The notes beneath the pieces are model-generated. The model was not told where the DNA came from. It did no database searches and saw only the letters and a list, made by a program, of their open reading frames with translations. 64,000 bases of DNA. It comes from Macrolepiota albuminosa. Taxonomy: Eukaryota > Basidiomycota > Agaricomycetes > Agaricales > Agaricaceae. How positions within the stretch are numbered: the stretch's first letter is position 1; each line of letters opens with the position of its first letter. Below, piece after piece: positions 45,772-57,525 of the stretch. A program made the position numbers and the translations under genes. The stretch spans positions 186,001-250,000 of the forward strand of contig JAMWFC010000092.1 in NCBI GenBank assembly GCA_027475525.1. Direction: 5' to 3'.

Positions 45772-46421
45772 TAGGGAACTCTCTCTGATGACGGCTGTAC
45801 TAGGTTGACGCGGTCCAGGGCATTGTAAATTACTTTCTTACCCACCACGCCTCCCTCTCTGTACAATCAGCCGCGCTCACGATAAATGGAATTTGTCAAC
45901 CGGGGGTTGGGACGAGCTGAAGAAACTTAACGTTTTAACTGCTATTAAAAGTTCTTCTCATTGGAGAATGGGTCGAAGCTTGCAGAAAAACGTTTGACCC
46001 AACACGATAGATGAGTCTGGACGCAAGCTCACATAGCAACCGTTACCGCAATCGGATCCTTCTTTTTTCTGATTCTATGGTCTGTACCGGCCATTGCATC
46101 ATGTCATCTGAATGCCATTGTTGTGGCGGCGAAATTCATCTCTCATACCTTCTCTCAGGCGCTTGTTAATTTATGTATAGCTTTGTCCATTTGTAGCGCT
46201 GTGTTCCAGACGCTTCCATGACCAGATTTCATCGAACCCTCTTCCGCTTGGACGAGTTCCTCCACTGAACCACATCAAGATGTCCATTTTGCAACTATAC
46301 CTCTCTAATCCAGCCGCAACGTCCGAAAAAATCCGTATTGTATACAGATGACGTTTATTTATTATCACCATCGAGCAGCATACGTATACAACAGCACTGG
46401 CACCAGTTACCGCCGCCGCAA
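45772..46421. other. Right part of the hairpin-rich insertion, then right-arm upstream region of SDR
   Basis: Up to about 45945 the sequence has no match in the left arm (right half of the 600-bp insertion). From about 45950 it is the inverted homologue of 19364-19850. No gene. Confidence 0.55.
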
Positions 46422-47464
46422 ATGCCTACGGCCCTTGTCATCGGTGCGTCGCGTGGTCTCGGATACGAACTCACAAGGGTCCTCCACGCAGACGGTTATC
46501 GGACGTTTGGAACGACCCGCTCAGGTGACAGCCAGCTCCCACCTGGCGTCGAACGTATCAGCCCAATCGACACCGCCCACCAAGATGCAGGCGCCAAGAT
46601 CGCTGTGGCGCTGGGAGAGACCAAGCTTGATTTGGTCATTGTGAATGCTGGGGTTTTCAAGAAAGAGGTGCGTCATTGGCTTAGCCAAGCAGTGTCGAGG
46701 CGTTCTTAATGGTGCCACGTTATCTATCAGTCTTTTGGTGAACCGAATTTTGAAGATGAGGTTGAAATGTACAAAGTTGTCGCTATCGCGCCTGTCTTCC
46801 TCGCCCACCATCTGTACGTATCACGTTTCATTGTTACAAGCTCAGTTGCATCTGATGTATCTTTTCTCAGGTATCTCACTGACCTGTTGGCACCGCGGTC
46901 AAAGTTCATCCTTATCACGTCAGAGGGTGCCTCCATCAAGCTACGTACAAAGGAAGAAGGCGGTGGGAACTACGGCCACCACGGAAGCAAAGCTGCCGCT
47001 AACATGGTTGGTAAACTCCTTGCAAACGACTTTCAGGATAAAGGCATCACAGTCGCTATGATACATGTAAGTCTTAGTCTAACCATTCCCCGAGCGCTAT
47101 CGCAATTCAATATTATAAACTACTACAGCCTGGCTTTATGCGGACGGACATGACCAAGGATGTTGGGTATGACAAATACTGGGAATCAGGCGGAGGTAAG
47201 GTGTCCTCACTGATAATCAATCCTATATATACTCAACCTCAGCAGCTGTCGAGCCCGCTGTAGCGGCGCGGTCCACGGTCGATTTTATCACAACTCTCAC
47301 CCATGAACAAACGGGAACGTTCTGGGCCCCACGAGGCCCAAGGTATGCTACAACCCATCTATTCACAGATTATGTTACTCAAAAAATAATTCTACAGAGA
47401 CATCGGCGAGGCTGAACGTGTCATGGGGAAGAACCTACCTACACCACTCGAGTTACCATGGTGA
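46422..47464 (+). CDS. Short-chain dehydrogenase/reductase (SDR), right-arm copy, intact
   Basis: Six exons: 46422-46667, 46731-46813, 46871-47066, 47129-47195, 47243-47342, 47398-47464; 759 nt, 252 residues. All junctions are GT-AG and in phase. MPTALVIGASRGLG carries the NAD(P)-binding Gly motif, VNAG is the usual core motif, and the C-terminal half has PGFMRTDM typical of SDRs. At the active site the classical Tyr-x3-Lys reads HHGSK, so the Lys is present but the Tyr position is His, with a Tyr two residues further upstream. The substrate is unknown; a cytosolic oxidoreductase or a regulatory SDR is possible. The left-arm twin (18344-19363) is broken exactly at this site. Confidence 0.83.
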
Positions 47465-47856
47465 TTGTCCTCCAGTTGTCTCGCTCTCGTATATCTTGTT
47501 TCGATTCCTTCTTTCTTTGTATCTTGGGTTACAAGGCAGGACGCCAAATACAAACAAACTGCATTTCTGGCACGTCCTCTTTGCAATGCGATTTTAAATT
47601 GAGTAATTGGAGCAAAAAGCATCCTTTGTATAAATTGGTGATTGCCAGAATGGTGTGGGCATCGAGGAAGCATCTGTAATCACGGCGTCAGTTTCAGTCT
47701 TAAACTTGGCACATTATAAGATAGTCGGATTCGCTTTGGCACATTCTAAGGTGGCTGTAAATCTCGTTGTTTTCTACAATTCCGCACCATGCGGTTCAAC
47801 ACAATGCAATATGATATAAACAGCCCAATGACAAAAAAGTAAAAGATGAAAAATAC
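47465..47856. other. Spacer between SDR and membrane-gene copy (right arm)
   Basis: Inverted homologue of 17928-18343. Convergent 3' ends; no gene. Confidence 0.6.
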
Positions 47857-48960
47857 TTATTTATCAGTCCCCCTGCCAACACCAGTGCGACTTAAAGCCC
47901 TTACGCCTTCATTACCCAGATCTCGTGCACCCCAGCTCCGCTCTACAATATTCCCAACTTTTCTAAGCGCCTGCACGGCCCTCCCGTCACCGTTACGCGT
48001 GTACGTCAACGACGACGACGACGAACTCTTCAAACTCTTCGGAGACCTCTGCTGTTTCTTATGAGAGGCCTTGGCCGTTCTACCGAGGTGAGTTGATACC
48101 CCCATCTCCATAACAAGGGATAGGTAGCTGCGGCTGTTTTGGGGAGCACAGCTTCCTCGAAATGTCGGGCCTCTTAGCATTGGTGGGCATCGTCAAAGGA
48201 GATATGAAAGCCCTCGGCGGGCGATGAGGCGTGAAACACAAGCAGTTCTCTACGACGGGGCTGGTGATCTGAGGCGGGCTCTGGGGAAGGACAACAGCGT
48301 GGTAACGAGTAGAAATTGGTGGGGAAATGACACCTTTCAGCGGACTGGTACTGCATTTCGTATTTTGTTGCGCCGAGGCGGTAGTATACCCATCCCTGAT
48401 ATTGACCACAGCAGAATCCTCAGACCGGACCAGGGTTGGACCACGCGAGGAGAGAGAAGACTCCTCCACGATCCTGAAGCCCTTACCGGGCTCCCACTGC
48501 GTTTTGTCTCCCGCGGTAGTTGTAGACACAAGAGATAGTATAGTAACCACAGAATCGGTATGAAGGTTCGGAGGTCTACTGCTGGAAATATTGTGAGCAT
48601 CCGCGCCGATGAGCATCTGGTCAATATCACTAATTAGATGGTGGTCTGAACCCGTTCTTCTATGTCGCGAAACCCTTCGTGAAGCCTTCTTCTTCCCAAC
48701 CCCGTGCCCGTGTTCTGACGGCATCAGAGTATCAATACCGTTGCCCTTCTTCACCTCCGCCAGAATGCCGCGTTTAATAATACTCTTATGTCTTAAACTC
48801 TCCCAAGGAACGTCGTCCCTCCTGCTTTCGTCATCCGTCTCTAGCGCATAAGTCGCATCCGAATACGCAGTCATCGTGGATTGCGCCGATTCGTCCTCCC
48901 AGCTCTTTGGGCCATCGCCGACGGCGGAAAAAGGAACGGATCTTCCTCCTAGTGCAACTC
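47857..48960 (-). pseudogene. Single-pass membrane protein, N-terminally truncated (right-arm copy)
   Basis: Homologous to 17350-17900 of the left arm in reverse orientation (SDATYALETDDESRRDD, KKASRRVSRHRRTGSD). Homology begins near 48960, just downstream of where the left copy has its membrane helix, so the helix and upstream part are missing. A TAG replaces AAG near 48950, and a base is lost in the GGACGA-ATCGG run. The 3' part is longer than in the left copy: one frame ends at 48080, and a second frame with a Lys/Ser-rich tail and a GRGTDK end runs to 47857, possibly joined by an intron or an indel near 48100. Dead by truncation. Confidence 0.6.
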
Positions 48961-49489
48961 ACACTCCTCGATGACGATGAGGAGCGCACGAGAGCGCAGC
49001 GGCGGCCGGGGGTGCTATGACAAAAGCGTTGCTGTCAGTGGGATGTCGTCTGTTGAGCTAGAGGCGGGTGACAAAGGTGTCGAAGTGGGTGATGCTGTGC
49101 GCTTGTCTGTTTGATGTTTTGTTTGAGGCGGTGTTTATAGTTAGTTTCGATGTGTGATTTGTGGTTGAGATTGGAAATTTGGATGTTATATTTAGGTTTA
49201 AAAGTTGAGATTTAAAGTGGGGAGAACGAACCTGGCTTTGCGCCTCTCGCAGATACACGGCCACGCATAGATAGGACACCTATAATACTCGGAGTAGGAT
49301 ACGCATTAGAGCCTACCCCCGCCTCTTAGCCCTGCATAGTGGCTTGCCGGCGGTAAAAACACAATTCATTCATTCATTCATTCGCAGATGACGGCAGGTT
49401 TTACTTTGTTATAGCGAGGACGACGTCGGTTATGATTCGACCCTTGGTTTCGGTAGTGCCTTAGTTGTTGTACGTGTTGTTAAGGATTC
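48961..49489. other. Unique spacer with (CATT)n microsatellite
   Basis: No match in the left arm and no gene. A short CATT/ATTC repeat lies at about 49363-49384. The run tttagatttaaaagttgaga near 49190-49215 is AT-rich. Confidence 0.55.
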
Positions 49490-50112
49490 AGAAGGAAATC
49501 TGAGGGATTGTTCAGCACTCACCAGTCGCCTACTGTTCTAGAAGTACACCTGGATACATGATAATAAACTGTTGGGGCATGGACAGAATAGGAGCGAGAG
49601 AGAAGACAAAGATGCCCATACCGCACGTCGAGAACACCACGGTCGTGACCCTTGACGAAGTGTTAGTTGTCTATCGAGTACGAGTGAAAAGACGGCGTAT
49701 GTACAATGACCCGGGATGGCACTCAACCGAACCGGCCGTCTCTGACGACCTTTGCAAGACAGGCATACGGCATGTTGTCCTTTTCGAGCTTTTCGCCACG
49801 ATCACGACAGCAGTACCTGAACGCACTACGATGGAAATGAGTGCTTGTTTCTCGGGAAGCAGAAATAAGTACATGCCCGCGGCGACGATGGCGAAACCGA
49901 TCCACATGCCCAGACGAGGCCACAGAGGATGACGACGATCTCATGTCCAAAGAGTGGGGGAAAGGAGATGACGAAGAGGACGCCGATGGGACGAGCCAGC
50001 CGAGCTTGAGGTCGTGCAGCCGGTGTGTGGCAGGTGTGAACTTGTCGACGATTTGTGTGCCAGCGTCACGTAATACCCTGTCCCTGCGGATTAGTGAAGG
50101 CACATGGACCAT
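49490..50112 (-). pseudogene. TVP38/TMEM64 (SNARE-associated Golgi, DedA-type) membrane protein pseudogene, right-arm copy
   Basis: On the minus strand several family segments can be read across frames: LHDLKLGWLV, then VISFPPLFGHEIVVILCGLVW, then EKLEKDNMPYACLAKVVRDG, then SAIPGH, and near 49550-49600 CGMG/VFSLA and a Q-F-I-I-M-Y-like end. Short introns probably separate some of them (for example a gtac donor just after the first membrane block and a cgtag acceptor about 50 nt later). A base is missing between LGWLV and the following Ile (near 50000). TAG/TGA codons and altered ends elsewhere suggest decay. The central copy at 23323-24140 lacks the middle part. Family proteins are multi-pass Golgi/ER membrane proteins. 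Confidence 0.5.
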
Positions 50113-50419
50113 CGAGCGCCGTTCCCTGCGTACCCGGAACCTCCTGCAGCTGAGCCCTTTACAAAGACGACGAAGACATGGACATCACACGCTGCGAATA
50201 ACGTCGCTGAGGATATTTTCATCCCTAGGCTCCGCAATAGCTGTCAATGTCGACAGAGAAAATGATTCAAACAGATGTGCGGCGTGTGACTGGACGGACA
50301 CGTTTGGTATGGCAGCAAAGCTTCGAAGGTTTGTAAATACGCAATGCCATATGGCTGTGAAAGCTTCTGCTGTTGTACTTTCACCACCACCTGGACAAGC
50401 CCACCACCCTACGCTTACC

Positions 50420-53400
50420 ATGACTGACTCATGTTTTCCTGCCAATCCAGATATATCTGGCATCGGCGTGAGGACTGCGATATATGCCCAGAACCTACTC
50501 AGTTTTGCTCCTGCGTTTTCAGCTCTCAGAGATGGAAAGGTATCGCGCACCGAGCTCGAGAACTTGGAGACACAATCTATGACAATTCTCATCACCGCCT
50601 TCGCCATTCTTGTCTCGACCATCATACAAGCTTTCACGCCAGGTAGTATCACCAATTTTCATGGAGCGATCATCCTTAACCTCAGCTGGATGAATAACAC
50701 AAATTTGTTCATTTACTTGCTGCTCTACATCCAGCATAGGGTCAATCTGTCCAAGGAGGAATTACATGAAGAAGTTGAGGAGAGGGAAGGTGATGATATA
50801 TGGAAAGTCAGTAAAATCCTCCGGCGCCGGTGGAAATATGAAAGACGCAAGATTGGTCTTAACCCTATAGTGATTGTGGGCTCAGTCCACTTGTCGCTCA
50901 TGTCTGCAATTGGTCTCTGGCTTTGGATCAACCCAGTTGCGTTTGGACCCTCGAAATTATGCTCTCTTGATACACCAATTTCCATCTTTGGGAAACAAGT
51001 TCTGCTGGGTTCTGTAGGACCCAAAGTCTGGTATATTTTGATCTATGGCATCCTCTTAATCCCGATGTTTAATCTTATTATTCCTGGGATTTTTTTCGAA
51101 GCATTACTCTTGACTTTTCACAAATTTGGTGAAACATGGTGGCTTGGACATCATTGGAAACATCGGATCACCATGACATCAGCTCTTGTGGCTTTGCTTA
51201 TAGTCAATATTGTCTTGCTTGTTGATAATGAAGTGACAATTAGGGTCAATACACATCAAGGAAATCTTGGTCCAGGTGAAACAAAATGGACATTTGGTCA
51301 GACTCTTGCTCTTCTTTTACTTCTTGTGCCACTTCGTGATCTTGGAGAATCAATATTAGAGCGCCGTGCTGGGATACTTGGAAAGAAGCTTTACAATGCA
51401 TCAAGAAAGGGGAAAATAGATATTGTTCAGTATGTACTTGAAATTGGGGCAAAGACAGATGCAATTGGTAAGGATATATTGATTATTTGATACAATTCAG
51501 GTGCTCATGCTATTTTAGAGTCATCAATTTCAATTGCATTAAAAAATGATCATTTACATGTTGTTGAGTATCTCCTCAAGTATAATGAAGATGCAAATGC
51601 AAAAAGTAGGAGTTAATTCTCAATAAATTGCATATATTGTTTACATTTTCAAGCTAGAAAAGAACTGGTCTATTGAACTCAACTCAGCAGCATTCAATGG
51701 GCATTTGGATATTATAAAGCTTTTTATCAAGTATAATGCAGATGTGAATGCAAGAGGTAAGAGTTAAATCTGCTAGACTTCACATATAGCTAACATTGAG
51801 TTGATTCAGATGATGAGCAGCAGTCTGCACTTCATAGAGCAGCATCCAATGGGCATCTGGACATTGTCAAGCTTTTGATTGAGCACAATGCAGATGTGAA
51901 CGCAAAAAGTAAGAGTTAAATCTGCTAGACTTCACATATAGCTGACATTGAGTTGATTCAGATGATGAGCAGCAGTCTGTACTTCATATAGCAGCATCAG
52001 ATGGGCATCTGAACATTGCAAAGCTTTTGATTGAGCACAATGCAGATGTGAACGCAAAAAGTAAGAGTTAAATCTGCTAGACTTCACATATAGCTGACAT
52101 TGAGTTGATTCAGATGATGAGCAGCAATCTGCACTTCATAGAGCAGCATCCAATGGGCATCTGGACATTGTAAAGCTTTTGATTGAGCACAATGCAGATG
52201 TGAACGCAAAAAGTAAGAGTTAAATCTGCTAGACTTCACATATAGCTGACATTGAGTTGATTCAGATGATGAGCAGCGGTCTGCACTTCATATAGCAGCA
52301 TCCAAGAGGCGTCTAGACATTGTAAAGCTTTTGATTGAGCACAATGCAGATGTGAACGCAAAAAGTAAGAGTTAAATCTGCTAGACTTCACATATAGCTG
52401 ACATTGAGTTGATTCAGATGGTAGGCAGTGGTCTGTACTTCATATAGCAGCATTAAATGGGCATCTGGACATTGCAAAGCTTTTGATTGAGCACAATGCA
52501 GATGTGAACGCAAAAGGTATGAGTTAAATCTGCTAGACTTCACATATAGCTGACATTGAGTTCATTCAGATGATGAGCAGCAGTCTGTACTTCATATAGC
52601 AGCATCAGATGGGCATCTGAACATTGCAAAGCTTTTGATTGAGCACAATGCAGATGTGAACGCAAAAAGTAAGAGTTAAATCTGCTAGACTTCACATATA
52701 GCTGACATTGAGTTGATTCAGATGATGAGCAGCAATCTGCACTTCATAGAGCAGCATCCAATGGGCATCTGGACATTGTAAAGCTTTTGATTGAGCACAA
52801 TGCAGATGTGAACGCAAAAAGTAAGAGTTAAATCTGCTAGACTTCACATATAGCTGACATTGAGTTGATTCAGATGATGAGCAGCGGTCTGCACTTCATA
52901 TAGCAGCATCCAAGAGGCGTCTAGACATTGTAAAGCTTTTGATTGAGCACAATGCAGATGTGAACGCAAAAAGTAAGAGTTAAATCTGCTAGACTTCACA
53001 TATAGCTGACATTGAGTTGATTCAGATGGTAGGCAGTGGTCTGTACTTCATATAGCAGCATTCTGCTAGACTTCACATATAGCTGACATTGAGTTGATTC
53101 AGATGGTAGGCAGTGGTCTGTACTTCATATAGCAGCATTAAATGGGCATCTGGACATTGCAAAGCTTTTGATTGAGCACAATGCAGATGTGAACACAAAA
53201 GGTAAGAGTTAAATCTGCTAGACTTCACATATAGCTGACATTGAGTTGATTCAGATGGTAGGCAGTGGTCTGCACTTCATATAGCAGCATCCAAGGGGCA
53301 TCTGGACATTGTAAAGCTTTTGATTGAGCACAATGCAGATGTGAATGCAAAAGGTAAGAGTTAAATCTGCTAAACTTCAAATATAGCTGATATTGAGTTG

Positions 53401-53492
53401 ATTCAGATAATAGGCAGCAGTCTGCACTGCATATTGCAAGATTCCATAGGCATCTAAACATTGTAACATTTTTCAATCACCATAATGTGTAA
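50420..53492 (+). CDS. Multi-pass membrane protein with about 12 ankyrin repeats, one per exon (right-arm copy)
   Basis: Exon 1 50420-51467 (MTDSCFPANPDISGIGVR; about seven hydrophobic segments, roughly residues 12-35, 53-72, 80-103, 150-170, 205-233, 255-275, 297-314). Exon 2 51501-51605. Exon 3 51658-51756. Then 99-nt exons start at 51810, 51962, 52114, 52266, 52418, 52570, 52722, 52874, 53103 and 53255, and a last exon 53407-53492 ends in TAA. With the 77-bp duplication at 52985-53138 counted once, the exons total 2328 nt, exactly 776 codons. Introns in the array are 53 nt and nearly identical. The upstream open frame to 49841 is not used; the start matches the left-arm gene. Function unknown; the membrane domain plus ankyrin suggests a membrane-tethered binding platform. 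Confidence 0.72.
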
Positions 53493-53510
53493 GCAAGCAT
53501 GAACATGCTT
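51810..53510 (+). repeat. Tandem array of 152-bp exon-plus-intron ankyrin units
   Basis: Units of 152 bp (99-nt exon encoding one ankyrin repeat, 53-nt intron) start at 51810 and then every 152 bp to 53026, then at 53103, 53255 and 53407. Units 2-5 and 6-9 match one to one (for example unit 2 and unit 6 share catcagatgggcatctgaac; unit 4 and unit 8 share the ccaagaggcgtctagac variant). A 608-bp four-unit block was therefore duplicated. Exon boundaries coincide with repeat boundaries and all are phase 1. Confidence 0.9.
52985..53138 (+). repeat. 77-bp tandem duplication 8 (ankyrin array)
   Basis: Copies 52985-53061 and 53062-53138, identical. It interrupts the otherwise regular 152-bp spacing (53026 to 53103 is 77) and leaves a half exon without a splice donor. 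Same length as the seven duplications in Ty3-C. Confidence 0.95.
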
Positions 53511-54679
53511 AACTTTACTAAGATCACAAAACAGAATGGCACAACTATAGGATTCCCAAAGACTATTGAAAATAGAAAAGATGTTGTTTATTCTGTACTG
53601 CTCTCTCTACATATACTCTCTAATATTAGGTCTTAAAATAAGGCTCAAGGCTTGTCCAATTCCTTTTTCTATGTTTGAGTCCTTCTCTGAAATCACAACT
53701 TCTATTAACATGATTAGCGTTGTAAGCTTTCATACTTACACTTGCTCTTTCTTTAAAACTTTTCAATCTCTTTTGACAAAAACCTTTCATGCCTTTCAAT
53801 TGTTGAGGGCTACCATTGATGGGCTTCTACTCAGACTGAGCACATCAAAAGACACTATAGGCATACCAACACTTGTCAATTTGAAGACTCAAGTAACTTT
53901 TTTAGACTCAGGACATCTTTGGCTGTTGCTCTTCTATATAGGCTTTACTTACCAGTCTCAATTATCATTTATCAGCCATTCATCATCTACTATTTATTGT
54001 CTTAAGACTTATAGTACTAGGACAATGATAGAAAGGTGATTCTGACTAAATTCCAATTAATTTCAAAAGAAGTTAGTATTAAGTGCTGCCATTTGTTGAG
54101 GCACCTCAATCAGAAGTATAAAGAATTAACAATGAATGACAGAACAGGATATACTAAAATCTGACATTTTAACCTATCAAAAAGTAGTATAATATTTAGT
54201 GCTGGAGTTAGCACTTATAGCATCTATCGAGAATTTTCCCATCATATTCTAGCACATAGAGACATTACAATAGTACATGTTATATGTTGTAGAGGAGCTT
54301 GCTTCATGCTGTACAATACATGTCTAGCAGAGTCCACTACATTGTAGCAGAGCAGTCCCCAGCATGCCATAAAATACAGAGCTGTGGATGTGTCACAATG
54401 TGCTATATGATATGGTCCAGTAGATTGATATAAGGTGGGCATACATATGCATATATAGGCCCAGTGGACATCAGCAAACACTAGCAAATGTCAATGTGCA
54501 TCAGCAGCTGCTAGCAGGCATCAGTCTACAAGTGAAAACCTTCTCTGTTAGCAGACATCATAGCATGAGTAAACCCTCTTTGAAGTTCCCACTTTCCTTT
54601 TCTCTCTCTGCCTTTCCACAACAACTTGAAGCTGCATGCCTCCTCTTCCCTTCTTTTCCCACTCCTGATGCCAGCATAT
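53511..54679. other. AT-rich, CpG-poor region, no gene supported
   Basis: The longest frame (plus 53566-54039, 157 codons, Ser/Phe/Leu-rich, with no family features) is probably chance in AT-rich DNA. I see no element boundary. Confidence 0.5.
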
Positions 54680-54692
54680 ATCTATAAAAGAG

Positions 54693-55483
54693 TGGAGCCA
54701 TAGTGGCTCAGCTGGCACTACCATGATCTGAAGCAGGAGTCACATGCTCTTGCAAGTGGACAGGACACAAGTTCAAACTGCGCTTGTGTGGAAAACACCT
54801 TAGACACTATGTAAGTTATTTCAATGCCACCAGAAAGCCACTGTCTGCACATGTTGACTAGGGAGGCTTTATTATGCAGGCTGTAGTTGGGTGAACCAAT
54901 CAACATGTAACTTGATGAAGCAATGTGACTACTGCACTTCTGTCTAAAACAGGAAAAATAGTTAGAATTTCCTAGTGGGATGGAATTGGGAGAGGTTAAA
55001 CTTGCTGATCAAGCATGTCCTAGTATGGGTGGGTGGGAAAAAGAAGGTGTCAATAGTTTGAGCAGGCTGCCAACATAATGTGGGGTCTATTGGATAGGTC
55101 AGCATAGCTGTTGAGGTCAGAGTAAGGTTGATTTGATCAGCTGCTTATTATCAGCTTAAAAACCAGCAGGTAGCAGGACTATCATTGGTCTACTCAGCTG
55201 GCTTATACCATTGTGGGTTCCAAATCTCAGGATTGATCTCTGAAAGATACTATCTGGGTGCAGGGGAGGTTATAGTATTGTGAGGCCTTACTGGGAGTTA
55301 TGACTTAGAGGGAGCCAATAGATGATTGATCTTCTAAGACCTACACCAACCAAATACTAGCAAGCATTGCCAAGAGTAGAAGGGTTAGGAGAAAATAGAG
55401 ATGGCACAATAATGGCAGACACAATACCCAAGCAATATGCATGTAAAAATAAGTCTCAAAAAATGAAAGAGTTCATCATCATC
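54693..55483 (+). mobile_element. tRNA-derived SINE, copy 1 (new family candidate)
   Basis: 791 bp, flanked by a perfect 13-bp target duplication ATCTATAAAAGAG (54680-54692 and 55484-55496). The head has a Pol III A box TGGCTCAGCTGG (54704-54715) and a B-box-like GTTCAAACTG (54771-54780), where the C of a CGA has probably decayed. The 3' end is a run of TCA/ATC triplets. The body aligns with copy 2 at several blocks (ttagacact, gaggcttt, gtgactac, ttgggagagg, gcaagcattg, ggatggcaca-like). No open frame of note. Confidence 0.82.
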
Positions 55484-55496
55484 ATCTATAAAAGAG

Positions 55497-57513
55497 CTCT
55501 GCAGACCTATGCAAGCCTATACATACTATAAACAGACATCTCTACAAATCTATATTGACCCACCCCAACTTATGCAGGCCTATACTAGTCTGTACAGAGC
55601 ACCAGCAGACAGCTGCACAGGCCTATACAGGCACATAGGAGCTAGTTCAACTAAAAAAAAGAACTCTACATTTTGTTCTCCATGCCTATGAAGGGGATCA
55701 AACCCCCAGCTTTGAAGAAGCCTCTAGCAATAGAATGCACTGACAATTTAACCATTGCATCACAGATTCATTATTAATGAATAAAATTGAAGGTCAGATA
55801 ATACAATAAACAATAGCTCTCCCATGTTTCCACAGGTCCCTGCATAGATAATTAGATATAAAAAAAGAGCAGCACACCCTTCAAAAGAGTTTTTGTAGCT
55901 TGAAAGAGGCATTGACATCAGCTGGCATCAGATTCAGACATACTGACAACTTCAGTCTTCCATTTTTTACTGCTGACTTGCCTGCCTCCCATAGTCAAGC
56001 CAGATGACTTTGGTTTGTAACTTTTGATTTTTAAAATCTCATTTTGGACTCGCTGACTCAAGCTAGAGCTATTTGATATGGAAAGTAAGTAATAGTTGAT
56101 ATTTGACATGTCTGAATAGGACTGACTACAAAGTAATAGGTCTATGTTACTTTCAGCTTATATTTCTTGCCTTTCCATTGATGCAAAATGAGTAGTTTAC
56201 TTTATATAAAGTAGTTTAAAATGGAATCTGAACTGGACTTTGATTATATTTCAACTGTCTTAATTCTACAGAGTATGTAAGGCAAGTGTTAATACACATG
56301 CACACTTTGTAAAAGTGTAGGTATAAGTTTAATTGACTTATTTTGAATGACTTAAAAAGTGCACTCACAAATGGGCCAAATAGTATTATTACTAACCCAA
56401 AGTCAACTAAGATACTTGTTGGCCTAAGACATCTGCTCCCTGAGGACTCTGAGCCATGGCAAGTGAGTTGCTTGCTCAGCCTCCCTGAAATCTCATCCCT
56501 TTTATACTTCCTTCTCCTATGCATGGACCATCACATATTTACATGATTACTAGTCTATTTGTGATGTTCTCATATTTAGTTGTCTGGCATAGCTGGTTGC
56601 CAAGTTAGCTGTGTTTGCTATCACTGAGCAGTGAGACTAAACATTTTCCATGGATTTCATTGGCTAAACTCTATTTCAGTTTTCCTTCCTCACTTCTCTG
56701 TTTCTCTCCTAGAGCTTTCATCCTCATTTTGTAGCTGTGTGGTTATGGCATGTGATTGTGGCAAGACTTATCAAGGGGCTGAGAGCAAGGTGAGGTATTA
56801 TTGCAGTGGTGAGTCATTACTCAGAGATAGCAGCTGATGGGATGACACTAGATCTGATGGAATTCAATCTTGGGATGTGTCCCAAGATTTAGCCCCTGCT
56901 GAGCACCACTACTTATCAGTTATCTCCTTATCTTTTTGATCAGATACTCTGTGTATTGCTCCCTTACTGCCTACATGCTATTCATTGTTGTTACATGTTG
57001 TGGGTCTTTTTCAAGGTAAAAGCTCCCATATCTACAGGTTTCAATGCCTGCTTACAGTTTTCAGCAGATATTCATTGAATATATTATATTTTAAGAGCTT
57101 TTTTATCTTTTGCCTGTCTTGTTTTAGAGGCAGTTGTATCACCTCCCCCATACTATGTAATGACTGTCTCCAGTCATTGTAGTCTGCTTGGTGAGCTCCT
57201 ATTTTTCCCACTTAGCCACCCACCTCTTTCTCAAGCAAACTAAAATTTTCTTTTGTATCTGCAGTAAATAGAAAATAAAATTTTTGCTTTTCCTCTTCCT
57301 GAGTGCTCAATCATACCTGTACCGGCTTAAAAACGATAGGGTTGCCCTCTGTCCAGAGTATGGCTCCTTCTAGTGCCCCTTGAGCTCCTTGCAAAATGGC
57401 TAATACCAAGTTACATCTCTAAGTGGTTATCTTGACTTCCTCCAAACATGTCCATTCCCACCACCTTTTATGGTCTGTTCCAGCATGCTGTCAAGCACAA
57501 TGGCAACAAGGTT
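55497..57513. other. AT-rich, CpG-poor region between SINE copies
   Basis: No gene supported; the frames of 60-100 codons here are not convincing. A tRNA-like segment at 55683-55766 is listed separately. Confidence 0.5.
55683..55766 (-). other. tRNA-like segment (class II shape), minus strand
   Basis: Read on the minus strand it shows GCAATGGTTAAATTGTC (D-arm-like), a long variable-arm-like part, and GGGGGTTTGATCCCC (T arm with five pairs and a B box). The acceptor ends do not pair well. It could be an old tRNA-Ser/Leu pseudogene or the head of another SINE. Confidence 0.4.
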
Positions 57514-57525
57514 ATTACAGCCATC

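Noticed and set aside
49841..50419. Longer N-terminus for the right membrane/ankyrin protein (frame open from 49841)
   Set aside because: The extra part overlaps the TVP38-like sequence on the other strand, has no match in the left-arm gene, and the MTDSCF start is shared by both copies.
51810..53510. Regularly spaced repeats resembling a CRISPR array
   Set aside because: The 152-bp units are exon plus intron of ankyrin repeats in a spliced eukaryotic gene; there are no unique spacers.
53566..54039. 157-codon frame after the ankyrin array as a gene
   Set aside because: Phe/Leu/Ser-rich reading of AT-rich DNA without motifs, start context or splice support.
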